Below, piece by piece: positions 17,361 to 26,673 of a stretch of 35,590 nucleotides of DNA; within the stretch, counting starts at the first letter, position 1; every line of letters starts with the position of its first letter. Source of the stretch: Nanoarchaeales archaeon (GTDB lineage Archaea > Nanobdellota > Nanobdellia > Woesearchaeales > UBA583). The position numbers and the translations under genes were made by a program. Below the pieces are notes generated by a model, which was not told the origin of the DNA, searched no databases, and saw only the letters and a program-made list of their open reading frames with translations. The stretch spans positions 1 through 35,590 of the forward strand of contig JABSQY010000011.1 of NCBI GenBank assembly GCA_013215525.1, read 5' to 3'.

Positions 17361-18101
17361 TTATTTTATTTTCATATTCCACAAAAGTTCAAACTTTTGT
17401 CTATGAAAATCCGCATTTTCTTTTCCTCTCACAAGTACTACACTTGGTTCTTCATCGAGCCACAGTACAGTTGCAACGTTGTTTCCGTAAATATTTTGAG
17501 ATACTACACCATTATTAAAGTTTTCAATTAGTTTTATTTTTGTATGTTTTAATATTTTTAGTTTTGATATTACTTCTTTTGGTGTATTTTTATCAAATAT
17601 CATTCTTGTTTTTACTTTGTTATCATCACGTGTTTTTTTATATTTTGGAAAGAAAAATTTTATGATTGAGTCTGGGTCTTTTGATGTTGCTTCTATTAAT
17701 ACTTCTCCTTCAAAATTAATCATTTCTAGAAATAATTGTTTAATACCTGATTTTCCTCTGTAAAATAGTGTTTCTTTTTTGTCTTGCCATAATTTCATAT
17801 TTTCTTCAATTTGAGGAATAATTTGTTCCCAGTCAGATTGCTTTTGTTTTAGTTGTTCTAGGATTTTTGTTGGATTTTGTATTTGAAAGTATTTTAAGTT
17901 GTTTTCTTTGATGTATGCTAAGAATCCTTTGTTTACTAGTCTGTCGATTGCATCGTATACATTTCTTCTGTGGCTTCCGATTCTTCTTGCAATTTCTCCT
18001 GCTGGCGTTGGTCCTCTGACTACTAATAATTCGTATATTTTCGTTTCTAGTGTAGTTAGGTTTAAGTCTTCTAGTAGTTGTGTCAGTAAGTTTTGATTCA
18101 T
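17361..18101 (-). CDS. TrmB family transcriptional regulator
   Basis: LLEDLNLTTLETKIYELLVVRGPTPAGEIARRIGSHRRNVYDAIDRLVNKGFLAYIKENNLKYFQIQNP, then TrmB C-terminal domain; start chosen at MNQNLLTQLL. Confidence 0.92.
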   Translation of the reverse strand: MNQNLLTQLLEDLNLTTLETKIYELLVVRGPTPAGEIARRIGSHRRNVYDAIDRLVNKGFLAYIKENNLKYFQIQNPTKILEQLKQKQSDWEQIIPQIEENMKLWQDKKETLFYRGKSGIKQLFLEMINFEGEVLIEATSKDPDSIIKFFFPKYKKTRDDNKVKTRMIFDKNTPKEVISKLKILKHTKIKLIENFNNGVVSQNIYGNNVATVLWLDEEPSVVLVRGKENADFHRQKFELLWNMKIK

Positions 18102-18193
18102 TTTTTTGTTTTTTCTATTTTTTTCTTTGTTTTTCTGATTCTTTTTTTTATTCTTTTCTGTCTCGCTGTGCGGAGTTCTCACATTGTGCCACT

Positions 18194-18260
18194 AGCACTA
18201 AAATTAAGACACCATTCGATATAGCTACACTATTAATCGAGTGTCTTAATTTCAGCACTA
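18194..18260. repeat. Hairpin element copy B (same element as 10089-10152)
   Basis: aaattaagacac/gtgtcttaattt perfect 12-bp outer stem; tcgatatag.../ctattaatcga inner stem; flanking agcacta direct repeats. Confidence 0.85.
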
Positions 18261-18394
18261 TTGACAAAATCTGAAAACGAAGTTTCAAAATTAAGCGAAA
18301 AGTGGCTGTCACGTGTGTGTCTGCTTTTTCGTTTTAATTCTTTACTTTTTATTTTGTTATAGTCTATTTAGTTTTTTGAAGTTTATATATTTAA

Positions 18395-19054
18395 GTGTGT
18401 GTGGTTGTAGTTGGTGCCACGCTTGTTTATGTGTGCTTGTTTACTACTTATTGTATGTACGTTAGAGAAAGATATAAACTGGAAGAAGAATATAAAAGAA
18501 AAATATATGATGCGCTTCCTTGGCAACCTAGTAATACTTGTTCGTATAAAGAATTTGAAATTAAAAAAAAAGAACTTAATGATGAATTAGAGAAAAAAAT
18601 AAATGAATGTTATAAGAAGATGAATCTTACGTCTATTAAACGTCAAACTGAGAAAAATAATTTAATTAAACTATTAAAATCTTGTCAAGATATTAGTGAA
18701 ATTTTTAATAATGCTTCCGCAAGTAATCAAAAAAAAATTACATTTAGATATGATGTGACTCAAGATGATTATTTATTATGTGAAAAAACACCTGAATCTG
18801 AATTTCTAACAAGATTAGAATTTGAAACTGAATTAAGTACTCAAACAATTGCCAATAAGATTAAGGAAAATTCTGATTACGAATGCTATGTGCGTGGTGA
18901 TACATACATATTCGGCAAGGATAAAAAAAATGAAATCCACATTAGGGACTGGGGGAGAGTGAAATTTTCTAGTCAATCAAATCAGAAATTTGATTGTAAT
19001 ATATTATACTCAATTTTAGACCTTTATGAAAATGAATCAAAAATTAAAAATTAG
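18395..19054 (+). CDS. Hypothetical single-TM protein with coiled-coil-like segment
   Basis: 219-aa ORF; N-terminal hydrophobic stretch then KLEEEYKRKIYDAL... Confidence 0.55.
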   Translation: MCVVVVGATLVYVCLFTTYCMYVRERYKLEEEYKRKIYDALPWQPSNTCSYKEFEIKKKELNDELEKKINECYKKMNLTSIKRQTEKNNLIKLLKSCQDISEIFNNASASNQKKITFRYDVTQDDYLLCEKTPESEFLTRLEFETELSTQTIANKIKENSDYECYVRGDTYIFGKDKKNEIHIRDWGRVKFSSQSNQKFDCNILYSILDLYENESKIKN

Positions 19055-19089
19055 TTTATTTTATAAACTATTTTTGATTTATTAATTTT

Positions 19090-20106
19090 ATGACACAATT
19101 AAAACCAAAAACAACACAATCTGAATCTTCTGAAATTAAAAAACCTAATGTTTATGTGTACAAATTACTTAATGGTAAAAAACTTACTAAAAGCGAATTT
19201 ATACGTTATTTTGAGAATAAGGTATATAAAACTATTAAAAAGTTTAAATTGTTTGAATTAGACGATAAAATCGTGGTTGCTGTGAGTGGTGGGAAGGATT
19301 CTATTACTGTTCTTTATTTAGTTAGACAATATCTTGCTCGTAAGAATTTACATAAAAATATTACTGCTCTTGTGATTGATGAGGGGATTGCAGATTATCG
19401 TGAACATACTATTAAATTTTTAGAAAAATTTTGTAAAGAACTTGATGTTAATTTACATATTCATTCTTATAAGAAAAAATTTGGACAAACTCTTGATACA
19501 TCTGTTGAAGTTTTAAATAAGAAAGGTATGAATGTGTCGCCGTGTAATATTTGTGGTACTTTTAGACGTAATGCTCTTAATGTTGGTGCAAGAGAGTTAG
19601 GCGCTACAAAGGTTGTAACAGGACACAATCTAGATGATGAAACTCAAAATGTTTTATTAAATATTTTTAAAAATAATTATAAAATTCTTGCAAGACTTGG
19701 ACCTAATAATGGAGTTATTAAAAATTCAATGTTTATTCCTCGTGTTAAACCACTTTATTTGTGTACTGAGAAAGAAGTTCGTTTATATACAATTTTAATG
19801 GGGTTTGATGTTGGTTATGATGAGTGTCCGTATTCTAAAGGAAGTTTTCGTGACGAACTTGCAGATATTATTAATGTATTAGAAGATAATCATAAAGGTG
19901 TTAAGAATTCAATTATTAATTTCTTTTTAGAGATTAAACCTATGCTTGCGGAGAAATTTTTAAATGTAGAAGGTGGTAGTGATGTGAAGTTTTGTACTCA
20001 GTGTGGTGAGCCTTCTCAACGTGTTGTGTGTAATACTTGTGAGATGCAGGCGCTTGTATGTGATTTAGGCGATGATGAAGATGAATCTGAAACTATTGAG
20101 AAATAA
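19090..20106 (+). CDS. tRNA 2-thiolation enzyme, TIGR00269/NcsA-TtuA-like ATPase
   Basis: VAVSGGKDSITVLYL PP-loop; SPCNICGTFRRNALN; TGHNLDDE; ECPYSKGSFR; C-terminal CTQCGEPSQRVVCNTC zinc finger. Confidence 0.92.
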   Translation: MTQLKPKTTQSESSEIKKPNVYVYKLLNGKKLTKSEFIRYFENKVYKTIKKFKLFELDDKIVVAVSGGKDSITVLYLVRQYLARKNLHKNITALVIDEGIADYREHTIKFLEKFCKELDVNLHIHSYKKKFGQTLDTSVEVLNKKGMNVSPCNICGTFRRNALNVGARELGATKVVTGHNLDDETQNVLLNIFKNNYKILARLGPNNGVIKNSMFIPRVKPLYLCTEKEVRLYTILMGFDVGYDECPYSKGSFRDELADIINVLEDNHKGVKNSIINFFLEIKPMLAEKFLNVEGGSDVKFCTQCGEPSQRVVCNTCEMQALVCDLGDDEDESETIEK

Positions 20107-20161
20107 TCTATTTATCACTTAGGAGTAGATTTATAAATATTATTTCATTAATAATATTATA

Positions 20162-20875
20162 ATGGAAAATAAGACCATATTTGAAGTTAATTTTACAAAT
20201 CCTATATCTAAAAAAGATGTAAATATTAATTTTACTAGGGAAGATGTATGTGATATGACTGCTCAAAATTTTTTTGCAAATGCAGTTTTATCACTTTTAG
20301 AAACTAAAGTCTTCGGTTTAGATTTTCCACTTATAGAATATACTACACAACTAACTTATCAGGAATCTTTAGATTCAAGAGTTTTTGGAACAACTTTAGC
20401 TCTTGCTGGATTTAGTAAAGTTTATGCAAAAGGACAAGATTTTAGTCGTGAAAAATTTAATATTGATTTGAAAACGAGTTCTGAAGGATTGGTTACTCTA
20501 CATGATAGTTTATACTGTGGAGTATATTCTACCATATTTTCTGCGGTGTTATATAGTCTAACAACAGATATGAATTTTGTTAATGAAATTGTACCAAGTT
20601 CTGCTTTAATAGGTGTTGTAGCACTTCCTCTTGGAAGAGTTATTTCATATAATATGGATTCTTTTAGAGACTTTTTAGGATTTAAAGAAAATCCTAAATT
20701 ATTTAAACCAATAAAAAGATTAAATAAAACTAAAAAACTTGGATTAGCTGGATTACTTCTAACTGGGTATTTAACATCTACATATTATACTTTGGATAAA
20801 TTAGATAATTTGGAATTTAATTTTCCTTTGGAAAAACAAGTTACTCAACTGTATGAAAAAATTATTACTAAATAA
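20162..20875 (+). CDS. Hypothetical protein with hydrophobic segments
   Basis: 237-aa ORF. Confidence 0.6.
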   Translation: MENKTIFEVNFTNPISKKDVNINFTREDVCDMTAQNFFANAVLSLLETKVFGLDFPLIEYTTQLTYQESLDSRVFGTTLALAGFSKVYAKGQDFSREKFNIDLKTSSEGLVTLHDSLYCGVYSTIFSAVLYSLTTDMNFVNEIVPSSALIGVVALPLGRVISYNMDSFRDFLGFKENPKLFKPIKRLNKTKKLGLAGLLLTGYLTSTYYTLDKLDNLEFNFPLEKQVTQLYEKIITK

Positions 20876-20876
20876 A

Positions 20877-21857
20877 ATGGTGTTAAAGTTAGATAAGATA
20901 TTAATTACTGCACCAGCTGGTAGTCAGGGAGGCGATGTATTTTATTCTATGTAATATATTATTGATAATACAGAATTAACTAAATCTAAATTTAATAATA
21001 GATTATAAATTTTAATTGAAGAGTTTCCACTAGAATTTGAAATTTTTGATTCAGGACATATTAATAGTTTATCAAAAGGTATGGCTAAAAAATTATATTC
21101 TAAAAAAGGAATGATAGATAAAAGTAAATCTGGTTATGAACGAGTTCCTAGTGATTTATCAGAGATTAAAACTAAATTATGGCATTGTGCTGAGGAAATT
21201 AGATCTAAAAGTGATTTAAAATATAGAACAATTTGTAGAAGATTAACTGTTATTTCTAAAGAACATCCTAAATCTGTGATATTATCTAAAGTAGGGTATG
21301 ATTTAGCAGTTAAAGGTGAGTTTGTTGAAGAATTATTAAAACCTAAAAATTATGGTATTGCAGGTAGTAAAAAAAGAAAAAATGATTATCCTGAAATTCC
21401 GGATAATTATGGTGAATTAGATTTTAATTTAAAATATTGTGCTAAACATTTAAGAAAAGTTTCTGGAGTATCTCCAAGTAATATTAGTAATAGATTGGTT
21501 AAAGCGTATAATAAGTCTCCTGATAAATTTGTGAAATCTAAAAATGGTGAAATTATTGCAGTTAGTGCAGAATTGGTTGAAAAATTATCTAGAAAAAAAT
21601 ATGAACATTCTAAAAAAATGAGATTAACTTCAAATCAAAAACCAATCAGATTAGAAGATATTGTATTTATTGGTTCTAATGAGGTTGAACATTATCAATT
21701 CGAATATATTAAAACTCACACTAAATTAAATAATTCTCAATTTCAACAAAAGCTTAAAATGTATCAAAATGACTCTCCAACTGAATTTGATTATTCAAAA
21801 AATGGAGAAATATATAGTGTTTCAAAAACTGTGGCTAAAAAATTATTTTCATTATAA
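20877..21857 (+). pseudogene. Internally repeated protein gene (4 x ~65-aa units); first unit disrupted by two in-frame TAA; intact downstream ORF 21081..21857
   Basis: Same-frame translation MVLKLDKILITAPAGSQGGDVFYSM*YIIDNTELTKSKFNNRL*ILIEEFPLEFEIFDSGHINSLSKG then MAKKLYSKKG...; the disrupted unit aligns ungapped with the last repeat. Confidence 0.7.
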
Positions 21858-21961
21858 TGCTATTTTTTGTATATTTTTAATAGATAATTAAAAAAAATCT
21901 GACATTAGAATTAATGATAAAAATATGCATATAATAATATGATTTAAATATCAAAAAAAAA

Positions 21962-22675
21962 TTATTTAAATTTATTAATTTCAGATTCACTTAAACGTGT
22001 GAATTTCTCTTCAGTATCTAAAGTTACAACTTCTAGTCTTGATAAGTCAAAATTGTTATCTTGTACTTTTTTAAATGCGTTTAATCCTAATTTGATTGCA
22101 TCTTTAGTTGAAATATTTTCTTTATAATTTTCTTCTAAGTATTCATCCATTTTAGCTGAACCTGTACCAACTGATTTTGCTAAGTAGTTTAAGTACATTC
22201 CTGATGGTGTTGTTTGGTATAATTTAACTTTATTATCTTCAACAGCTCCAATTAGTAAACTTACTCCAAATGGTCGTACGCCTCCTGATTGCGAGTAGTG
22301 TTGTTTAATGTTTGCTAAATCTTTTACTAAAGATAAAACATCCATTTCTGTTTGGTATTTAATTCTGTGTTCTTGCGCAATTACTTGTGATTGTTCGATT
22401 AATCGTCTTCCATCACTCATTACACCAGCACCACTAATAATCATATGATTATCAACAGATACTACTTTTTTAATTGAATTCTTTACTAATAATTTAGATT
22501 TTAATCTTCTATCAGCAATATATACTAATCCATTCTTTGTTGTGATTGCTAAAACTGGCGCTCCAAGTGTTACCGCTTTTTCTGCGTATTCGATTTGTAG
22601 ATTAACTCCTGCCGGAGAAAACATACCGACCGACCGATCGTAACCCATTTCTTGGTGTTGTCTTGTGTTTTCCAT
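21962..22675 (-). CDS. psmA: Proteasome alpha subunit
   Basis: GYDRSVGMFSPAGVNLQIEYAEKAV...GAPVLAITTKNGLVYIADRR...GGVRPFGVSLLIG. Confidence 0.96.
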   Translation of the reverse strand: MENTRQHQEMGYDRSVGMFSPAGVNLQIEYAEKAVTLGAPVLAITTKNGLVYIADRRLKSKLLVKNSIKKVVSVDNHMIISGAGVMSDGRRLIEQSQVIAQEHRIKYQTEMDVLSLVKDLANIKQHYSQSGGVRPFGVSLLIGAVEDNKVKLYQTTPSGMYLNYLAKSVGTGSAKMDEYLEENYKENISTKDAIKLGLNAFKKVQDNNFDLSRLEVVTLDTEEKFTRLSESEINKFK

Positions 22676-22760
22676 AATACTACCTCTCTTATTTAGTTTA
22701 AAAACATTTGTTTGTATTGTATGATTATTTGTTCAATTTAAATGAAATGAAATGTTTGTT

Positions 22761-23171
22761 TTATTTTATTTTATTATTATTTAAATATGTTTCAATTGGT
22801 TCTGATTTATTATTTGTATAAGTTAATGTAGTTATACATGCCCCTCTGTAATGTTCTCCACACACATAAGAATTACTATCTCCTTTTTGTTCAATTAATC
22901 CCATTTCAATTAAATTTTTTAAAGTTTTAGAAGTTTGTTCTGTATTTAATATTTCAAATTCAGAGTTTCCATTATTTAATCCAATTAAGATCTTAAATTC
23001 CATTAATCCTATTTGTTTATTCTCTATTTTATTTTTAGTTTTAATTTCATAACTTAGTTCACATCCAATTAATTTTGGATTATGTTCTAGTATTTGAGTT
23101 AAATTTAGATGTTTAATTTTATGAACTGGCTTTTGTTGTATAGGATTATTTTGTCTTGATTCTCTTTTTAT
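22761..23171 (-). CDS. Hypothetical protein; likely N-terminally extended beyond the annotated ATG (23003) with a non-AUG start
   Basis: Frame is open upstream of 23003 and encodes IKRESRQNNPIQQKPVHKIKHLNLTQILEHNPKLIGCELSYEIKTKNKIENKQIGL; TATA-like TTTATAAATATAAAA just upstream. Confidence 0.5.
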   Translation of the reverse strand: MKRESRQNNPIQQKPVHKIKHLNLTQILEHNPKLIGCELSYEIKTKNKIENKQIGLMEFKILIGLNNGNSEFEILNTEQTSKTLKNLIEMGLIEQKGDSNSYVCGEHYRGACITTLTYTNNKSEPIETYLNNNKIK

Positions 23172-23236
23172 ATAATTATATACAATTTTTATATTTATAA
23201 ATGAGTGGTATCTTAAAATATACTTGGCGTAAATTG

Positions 23237-23281
23237 AACATAATTTAAAAACATAAATAGGTTTTTAAACTCAATTATGTT
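23237..23281. repeat. Imperfect inverted repeat in the divergent intergenic region
   Basis: aacataatttaaaaac ... gtttttaaactcaattatgtt. Confidence 0.75.
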
Positions 23282-23311
23282 TTTAAAACTATAGGTGATT
23301 TATCGCACATT

Positions 23312-24607
23312 ATGGAAATTATTATATTTATTGTTTTAGTATTATTGGTTATTGTTCTAAGTGGTCTTATTTCAGGTTCTGAGGCTGCATTGTTATCTAC
23401 TTCTTATCCAGAGATAAGAGATTATATTACTAATTCTAGTAATAAATCAGAAAAGAAAAGTGGAGAACTTTTATTATATATTAAAGAGAATATACAAAGA
23501 TATCTTACAACTATTGTAATTTTAAATAATATTGTAAATATTATTGGGTCAATGTTTATTGGTCTACTTGCGGCTCAAATTTTTAATAGTTCATTAATTG
23601 TAGGAGTTGTGTCTGGTTTGTTGACATTTTTAATTATTTTATTTTCAGAAATTATTCCAAAAGTTGTTGGAGAAAAACATTCTTTAAAGATATCATTAAT
23701 TATTGCATCACCATTAAAAGTTATTACTAAAATTATGCATATAGTTGTTGTTCTTTTAAATAAACTTACTAATTTGTTTGTTGATACTTCAAAGGTTGAA
23801 AATTTGGTATCTGAGGGAGTTATTAAAGAAATGGCTCTTATGGGTAAAGAAGAAGGTTCAATTAATAAGTATGAGAGTGAATTAATTAAAAATGTTTTTA
23901 GTATGGATGATACTGAAATTTATGATGTTATGGTTCCAAAGAATAAGGTTAATACTGTAACTAAAAAATCAAATTTTGCAGAAATTATTAAATTAACTTC
24001 AGAGACTGGACATACTAGATTTCCTGTAATTTCTGATGATGGAGAGTTTGAAGTTTTAGGTTTAATTAATGTTAAAGATTTGTTTAAGTTTAATGGTCGA
24101 GAGTTAAGTTTTAATGTTGATAAGATACTTCGTAAGATTGAATTTGCACCAGAAACTATGAAGTTATCAACTCTTGAGAAGAGATTACGTAGAAAGAGAA
24201 CTCATATGGCTGCTGTGTTTAATGAACATGGTGAAATGTCGGGAGTTGTAACTCTTGAAGATATTTTTGAAGAACTTGTTGGAGAGATTGAAGATGAGTT
24301 TGATTTTGAAGTTAAGACTGTAAAGAAGATTAAAAGTGGAGTTTTTATTGCTGAGGGGAGTTGCGAGATTACAGAATTAAATGAAGTGTCAGGACTTAAA
24401 TTGGATACTGAGGCTGATTATTCAACTGTTAATGGTATGATTGTTGCAAAGCTTGGAATTATCCCAACTATGTCACATAAAGCGATTAAGTTTGAAGGTT
24501 GCGAGATTACGATTTTAAGAAGTAATAGAAAACAAGTTTTATCTGTTCAGGTTAAAAAATTATCTCAAAAAGAGATTGATAAAGAAGCTGAGAAGGAAGA
24601 AGAATAA
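23312..24607 (+). CDS. CNNM/CorC-HlyC family membrane protein (DUF21-CBS-CorC_HlyC)
   Basis: LSGLISGSEAALLS, SEIIPKVVGEKHS, DVMVPKNKV, HTRFPVISDD, GVVTLEDIFEELVGEIEDEFD. Confidence 0.95.
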   Translation: MEIIIFIVLVLLVIVLSGLISGSEAALLSTSYPEIRDYITNSSNKSEKKSGELLLYIKENIQRYLTTIVILNNIVNIIGSMFIGLLAAQIFNSSLIVGVVSGLLTFLIILFSEIIPKVVGEKHSLKISLIIASPLKVITKIMHIVVVLLNKLTNLFVDTSKVENLVSEGVIKEMALMGKEEGSINKYESELIKNVFSMDDTEIYDVMVPKNKVNTVTKKSNFAEIIKLTSETGHTRFPVISDDGEFEVLGLINVKDLFKFNGRELSFNVDKILRKIEFAPETMKLSTLEKRLRRKRTHMAAVFNEHGEMSGVVTLEDIFEELVGEIEDEFDFEVKTVKKIKSGVFIAEGSCEITELNEVSGLKLDTEADYSTVNGMIVAKLGIIPTMSHKAIKFEGCEITILRSNRKQVLSVQVKKLSQKEIDKEAEKEEE

Positions 24608-24609
24608 AT

Positions 24610-25086
24610 ATGTTTGATTTTACTTCTGGTTTGAATAATAAGAAAATAGGAAAAATAGAATATGAGTTTAATTGTACTATTTTAACTCATACAGATGATG
24701 ATATCCCAAATAAGTTTAATGGGGGATTTATTCATTATTTATACTTTCAAGAAGATAACATTTTAGGTGATATGACTTTAGGTAGAAAAGATAGAGACAT
24801 AAACGGAGTATTTCTTAAATCAGGTGGTTTGAATATTGTTTCTTTTTTTACATCAGTTAATAGTGATAATGGAAGTACTTCAGAATCTATGTTTATTTTT
24901 GAAAAAGATAGTCATGTTGATTCTTATACTAATTGTGGTTTGTATCTTGGTTATATGTGTCCAGTTGATGAGAATTTTTCTGGAAAATCATATGCTGTGT
25001 CTAAAATGAAAAGTTACATTGAGACTAGAAAGAAAAAAGGATTAGTAGTTCATGGTTTAGAAATGATTTTAAGTTTAAATAATTAA
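24610..25086 (+). CDS. Hypothetical protein
   Basis: 158-aa ORF starting 3 nt after the upstream stop; likely co-transcribed. Confidence 0.6.
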   Translation: MFDFTSGLNNKKIGKIEYEFNCTILTHTDDDIPNKFNGGFIHYLYFQEDNILGDMTLGRKDRDINGVFLKSGGLNIVSFFTSVNSDNGSTSESMFIFEKDSHVDSYTNCGLYLGYMCPVDENFSGKSYAVSKMKSYIETRKKKGLVVHGLEMILSLNN

Positions 25087-25107
25087 TATAAAAAATAAAT
25101 TGATTAT

Positions 25108-26265
25108 TTAAAATAATAAAAATGCTAATGATGCAAACGCTCCTAGATAGTATGAAAATTCTATGTTTGAGAAAAATAGTATTAAGATTCCAAATAAAAA
25201 TATTCTTCCAAAGTATAATGAGAATTCTTTAAAGACTAAAAATTCTAAATGACTTTTGTGTTCTCTTGATTTCTTGTACAAATGCGTTTCGTATGGGAGA
25301 TTAATTAGTATGTTTACAAATCCAGATATTAGTGATAAATGTATTATATACTCGCTTTTTAGAAAGTATCCAATTAATATTAATAGTACAAATGTTAGTA
25401 ATGCTCCAATTTTTAATATTTTTGTGTAGCCGTGTCTGTTTGCAAGTTTACCTAAATAAATTGTAAATATTGCGCTGATTAACGAGATTGCACTTATAAA
25501 AATTCCTAACGAGATTATATTACTTGAATATAAATATAGTGTGATTGGAAGTATTAGTGAGAATACAAGTCCTGTGATTCCGTATGCCATTAGTAATAAG
25601 AATTCTTTTAGTTCTAGTTTTATTTCTTTAAATACTTTTAAGTTGAATTTTGGATGAGATATTTTTTGTTTTATTAAAAATATTGGAAATACTGATATGA
25701 ATAAAAATATTGATACAAGTGTTAGTAGAAATGAAAATCCAAAGTATGATGCAATTATTGCTCCAATTGTTGGACTTGCGATTGCGAAAATTCTTGGGTA
25801 TGACATAAATTTTGCTGTTTTTTCAGTTTGTTTTTTATTTCCCATATATTTTGCAAATAGTGAGGATATTGATAATGTGTACAGTGCTCCTGATGCCCCC
25901 ATTATAATTGGGATTATTAAATAATAGTTTCTTATAAGTGTTGATGTTTCTAATGAGAATAGTAACATTAGTCCAATTATTAGAAATGGTGTTCTTATAA
26001 GTATTATTTCTTTTAGTCCTAGTTTGTGTATTATTTTTCCATATAGTGGCGCAAGTAGTCCAAATAAAGTCCATTCCACTAATAAGTATAAAAATACTTG
26101 AGATAGTGTAAAATCAATTGTTAATAGATAAATTGGTACAAATACTGATATTAGTGATATTGCGAATGATTGTATTACAATGTGAGAATATAATAATCCT
26201 AGTTTATCTTTTAGATGGAAAAGTTTTGAAAAATGCGTATGTGTTTGGTTGTCGTGATTGTGCAT
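25108..26265 (-). CDS. MFS-type transporter
   Basis: 385 aa, about 10-12 hydrophobic helices; LAPLYGKIIHKLGLKEIILIRTP; His-rich N-terminus. Confidence 0.8.
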   Translation of the reverse strand: MHNHDNQTHTHFSKLFHLKDKLGLLYSHIVIQSFAISLISVFVPIYLLTIDFTLSQVFLYLLVEWTLFGLLAPLYGKIIHKLGLKEIILIRTPFLIIGLMLLFSLETSTLIRNYYLIIPIIMGASGALYTLSISSLFAKYMGNKKQTEKTAKFMSYPRIFAIASPTIGAIIASYFGFSFLLTLVSIFLFISVFPIFLIKQKISHPKFNLKVFKEIKLELKEFLLLMAYGITGLVFSLILPITLYLYSSNIISLGIFISAISLISAIFTIYLGKLANRHGYTKILKIGALLTFVLLILIGYFLKSEYIIHLSLISGFVNILINLPYETHLYKKSREHKSHLEFLVFKEFSLYFGRIFLFGILILFFSNIEFSYYLGAFASLAFLLF

Positions 26266-26361
26266 ATTACTTATGTTGAAAAGTATTTGTTTAAATAATT
26301 TTATATTTACTCTTGTTTATTTTTATGAAATATTATAAAGTTTTAATTTTAAATATAATTT

Positions 26362-26589
26362 ATGAATTCAAAAATTAATAAATCTAATCAAATAAGTGCT
26401 GACAAGTTGAGAAAATCTATTACTAAGTTATCTATTTATGTTGGTGCTTTTATGATTGTAATTACTTTATTTATTAAAAATACAAAGTTTGAAGATTATG
26501 GTTGGGAGATTATGTCTGTGCTTATATTTGTGTGGTTAATTCCATTTTTAAAAATGAGTAAAAAAATCTCTGAACTAGAAAAAAAATAG
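26362..26589 (+). CDS. Small two-TM membrane protein
   Basis: 75-aa ORF, two hydrophobic segments. Confidence 0.55.
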   Translation: MNSKINKSNQISADKLRKSITKLSIYVGAFMIVITLFIKNTKFEDYGWEIMSVLIFVWLIPFLKMSKKISELEKK

Positions 26590-26673
26590 TAATAGTATAA
26601 TTGAGGATGTTATTATTATAGTTACTTATAATTAAAACTTACTTTTTTAAAGACTGTATGTTTAAATAAAAGT

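Noticed and set aside
20941-21010. Stop-codon reassignment (TAA read as an amino acid) to explain the disrupted repeat
   Set aside because: TAA is used as the terminator of other genes in the window (e.g. 20873-20875), so reassignment is not supported.
25697-26074. Small ORFs overlapping the MFS transporter
   Set aside because: Antisense or frame-shifted by-products of the MFS coding sequence.
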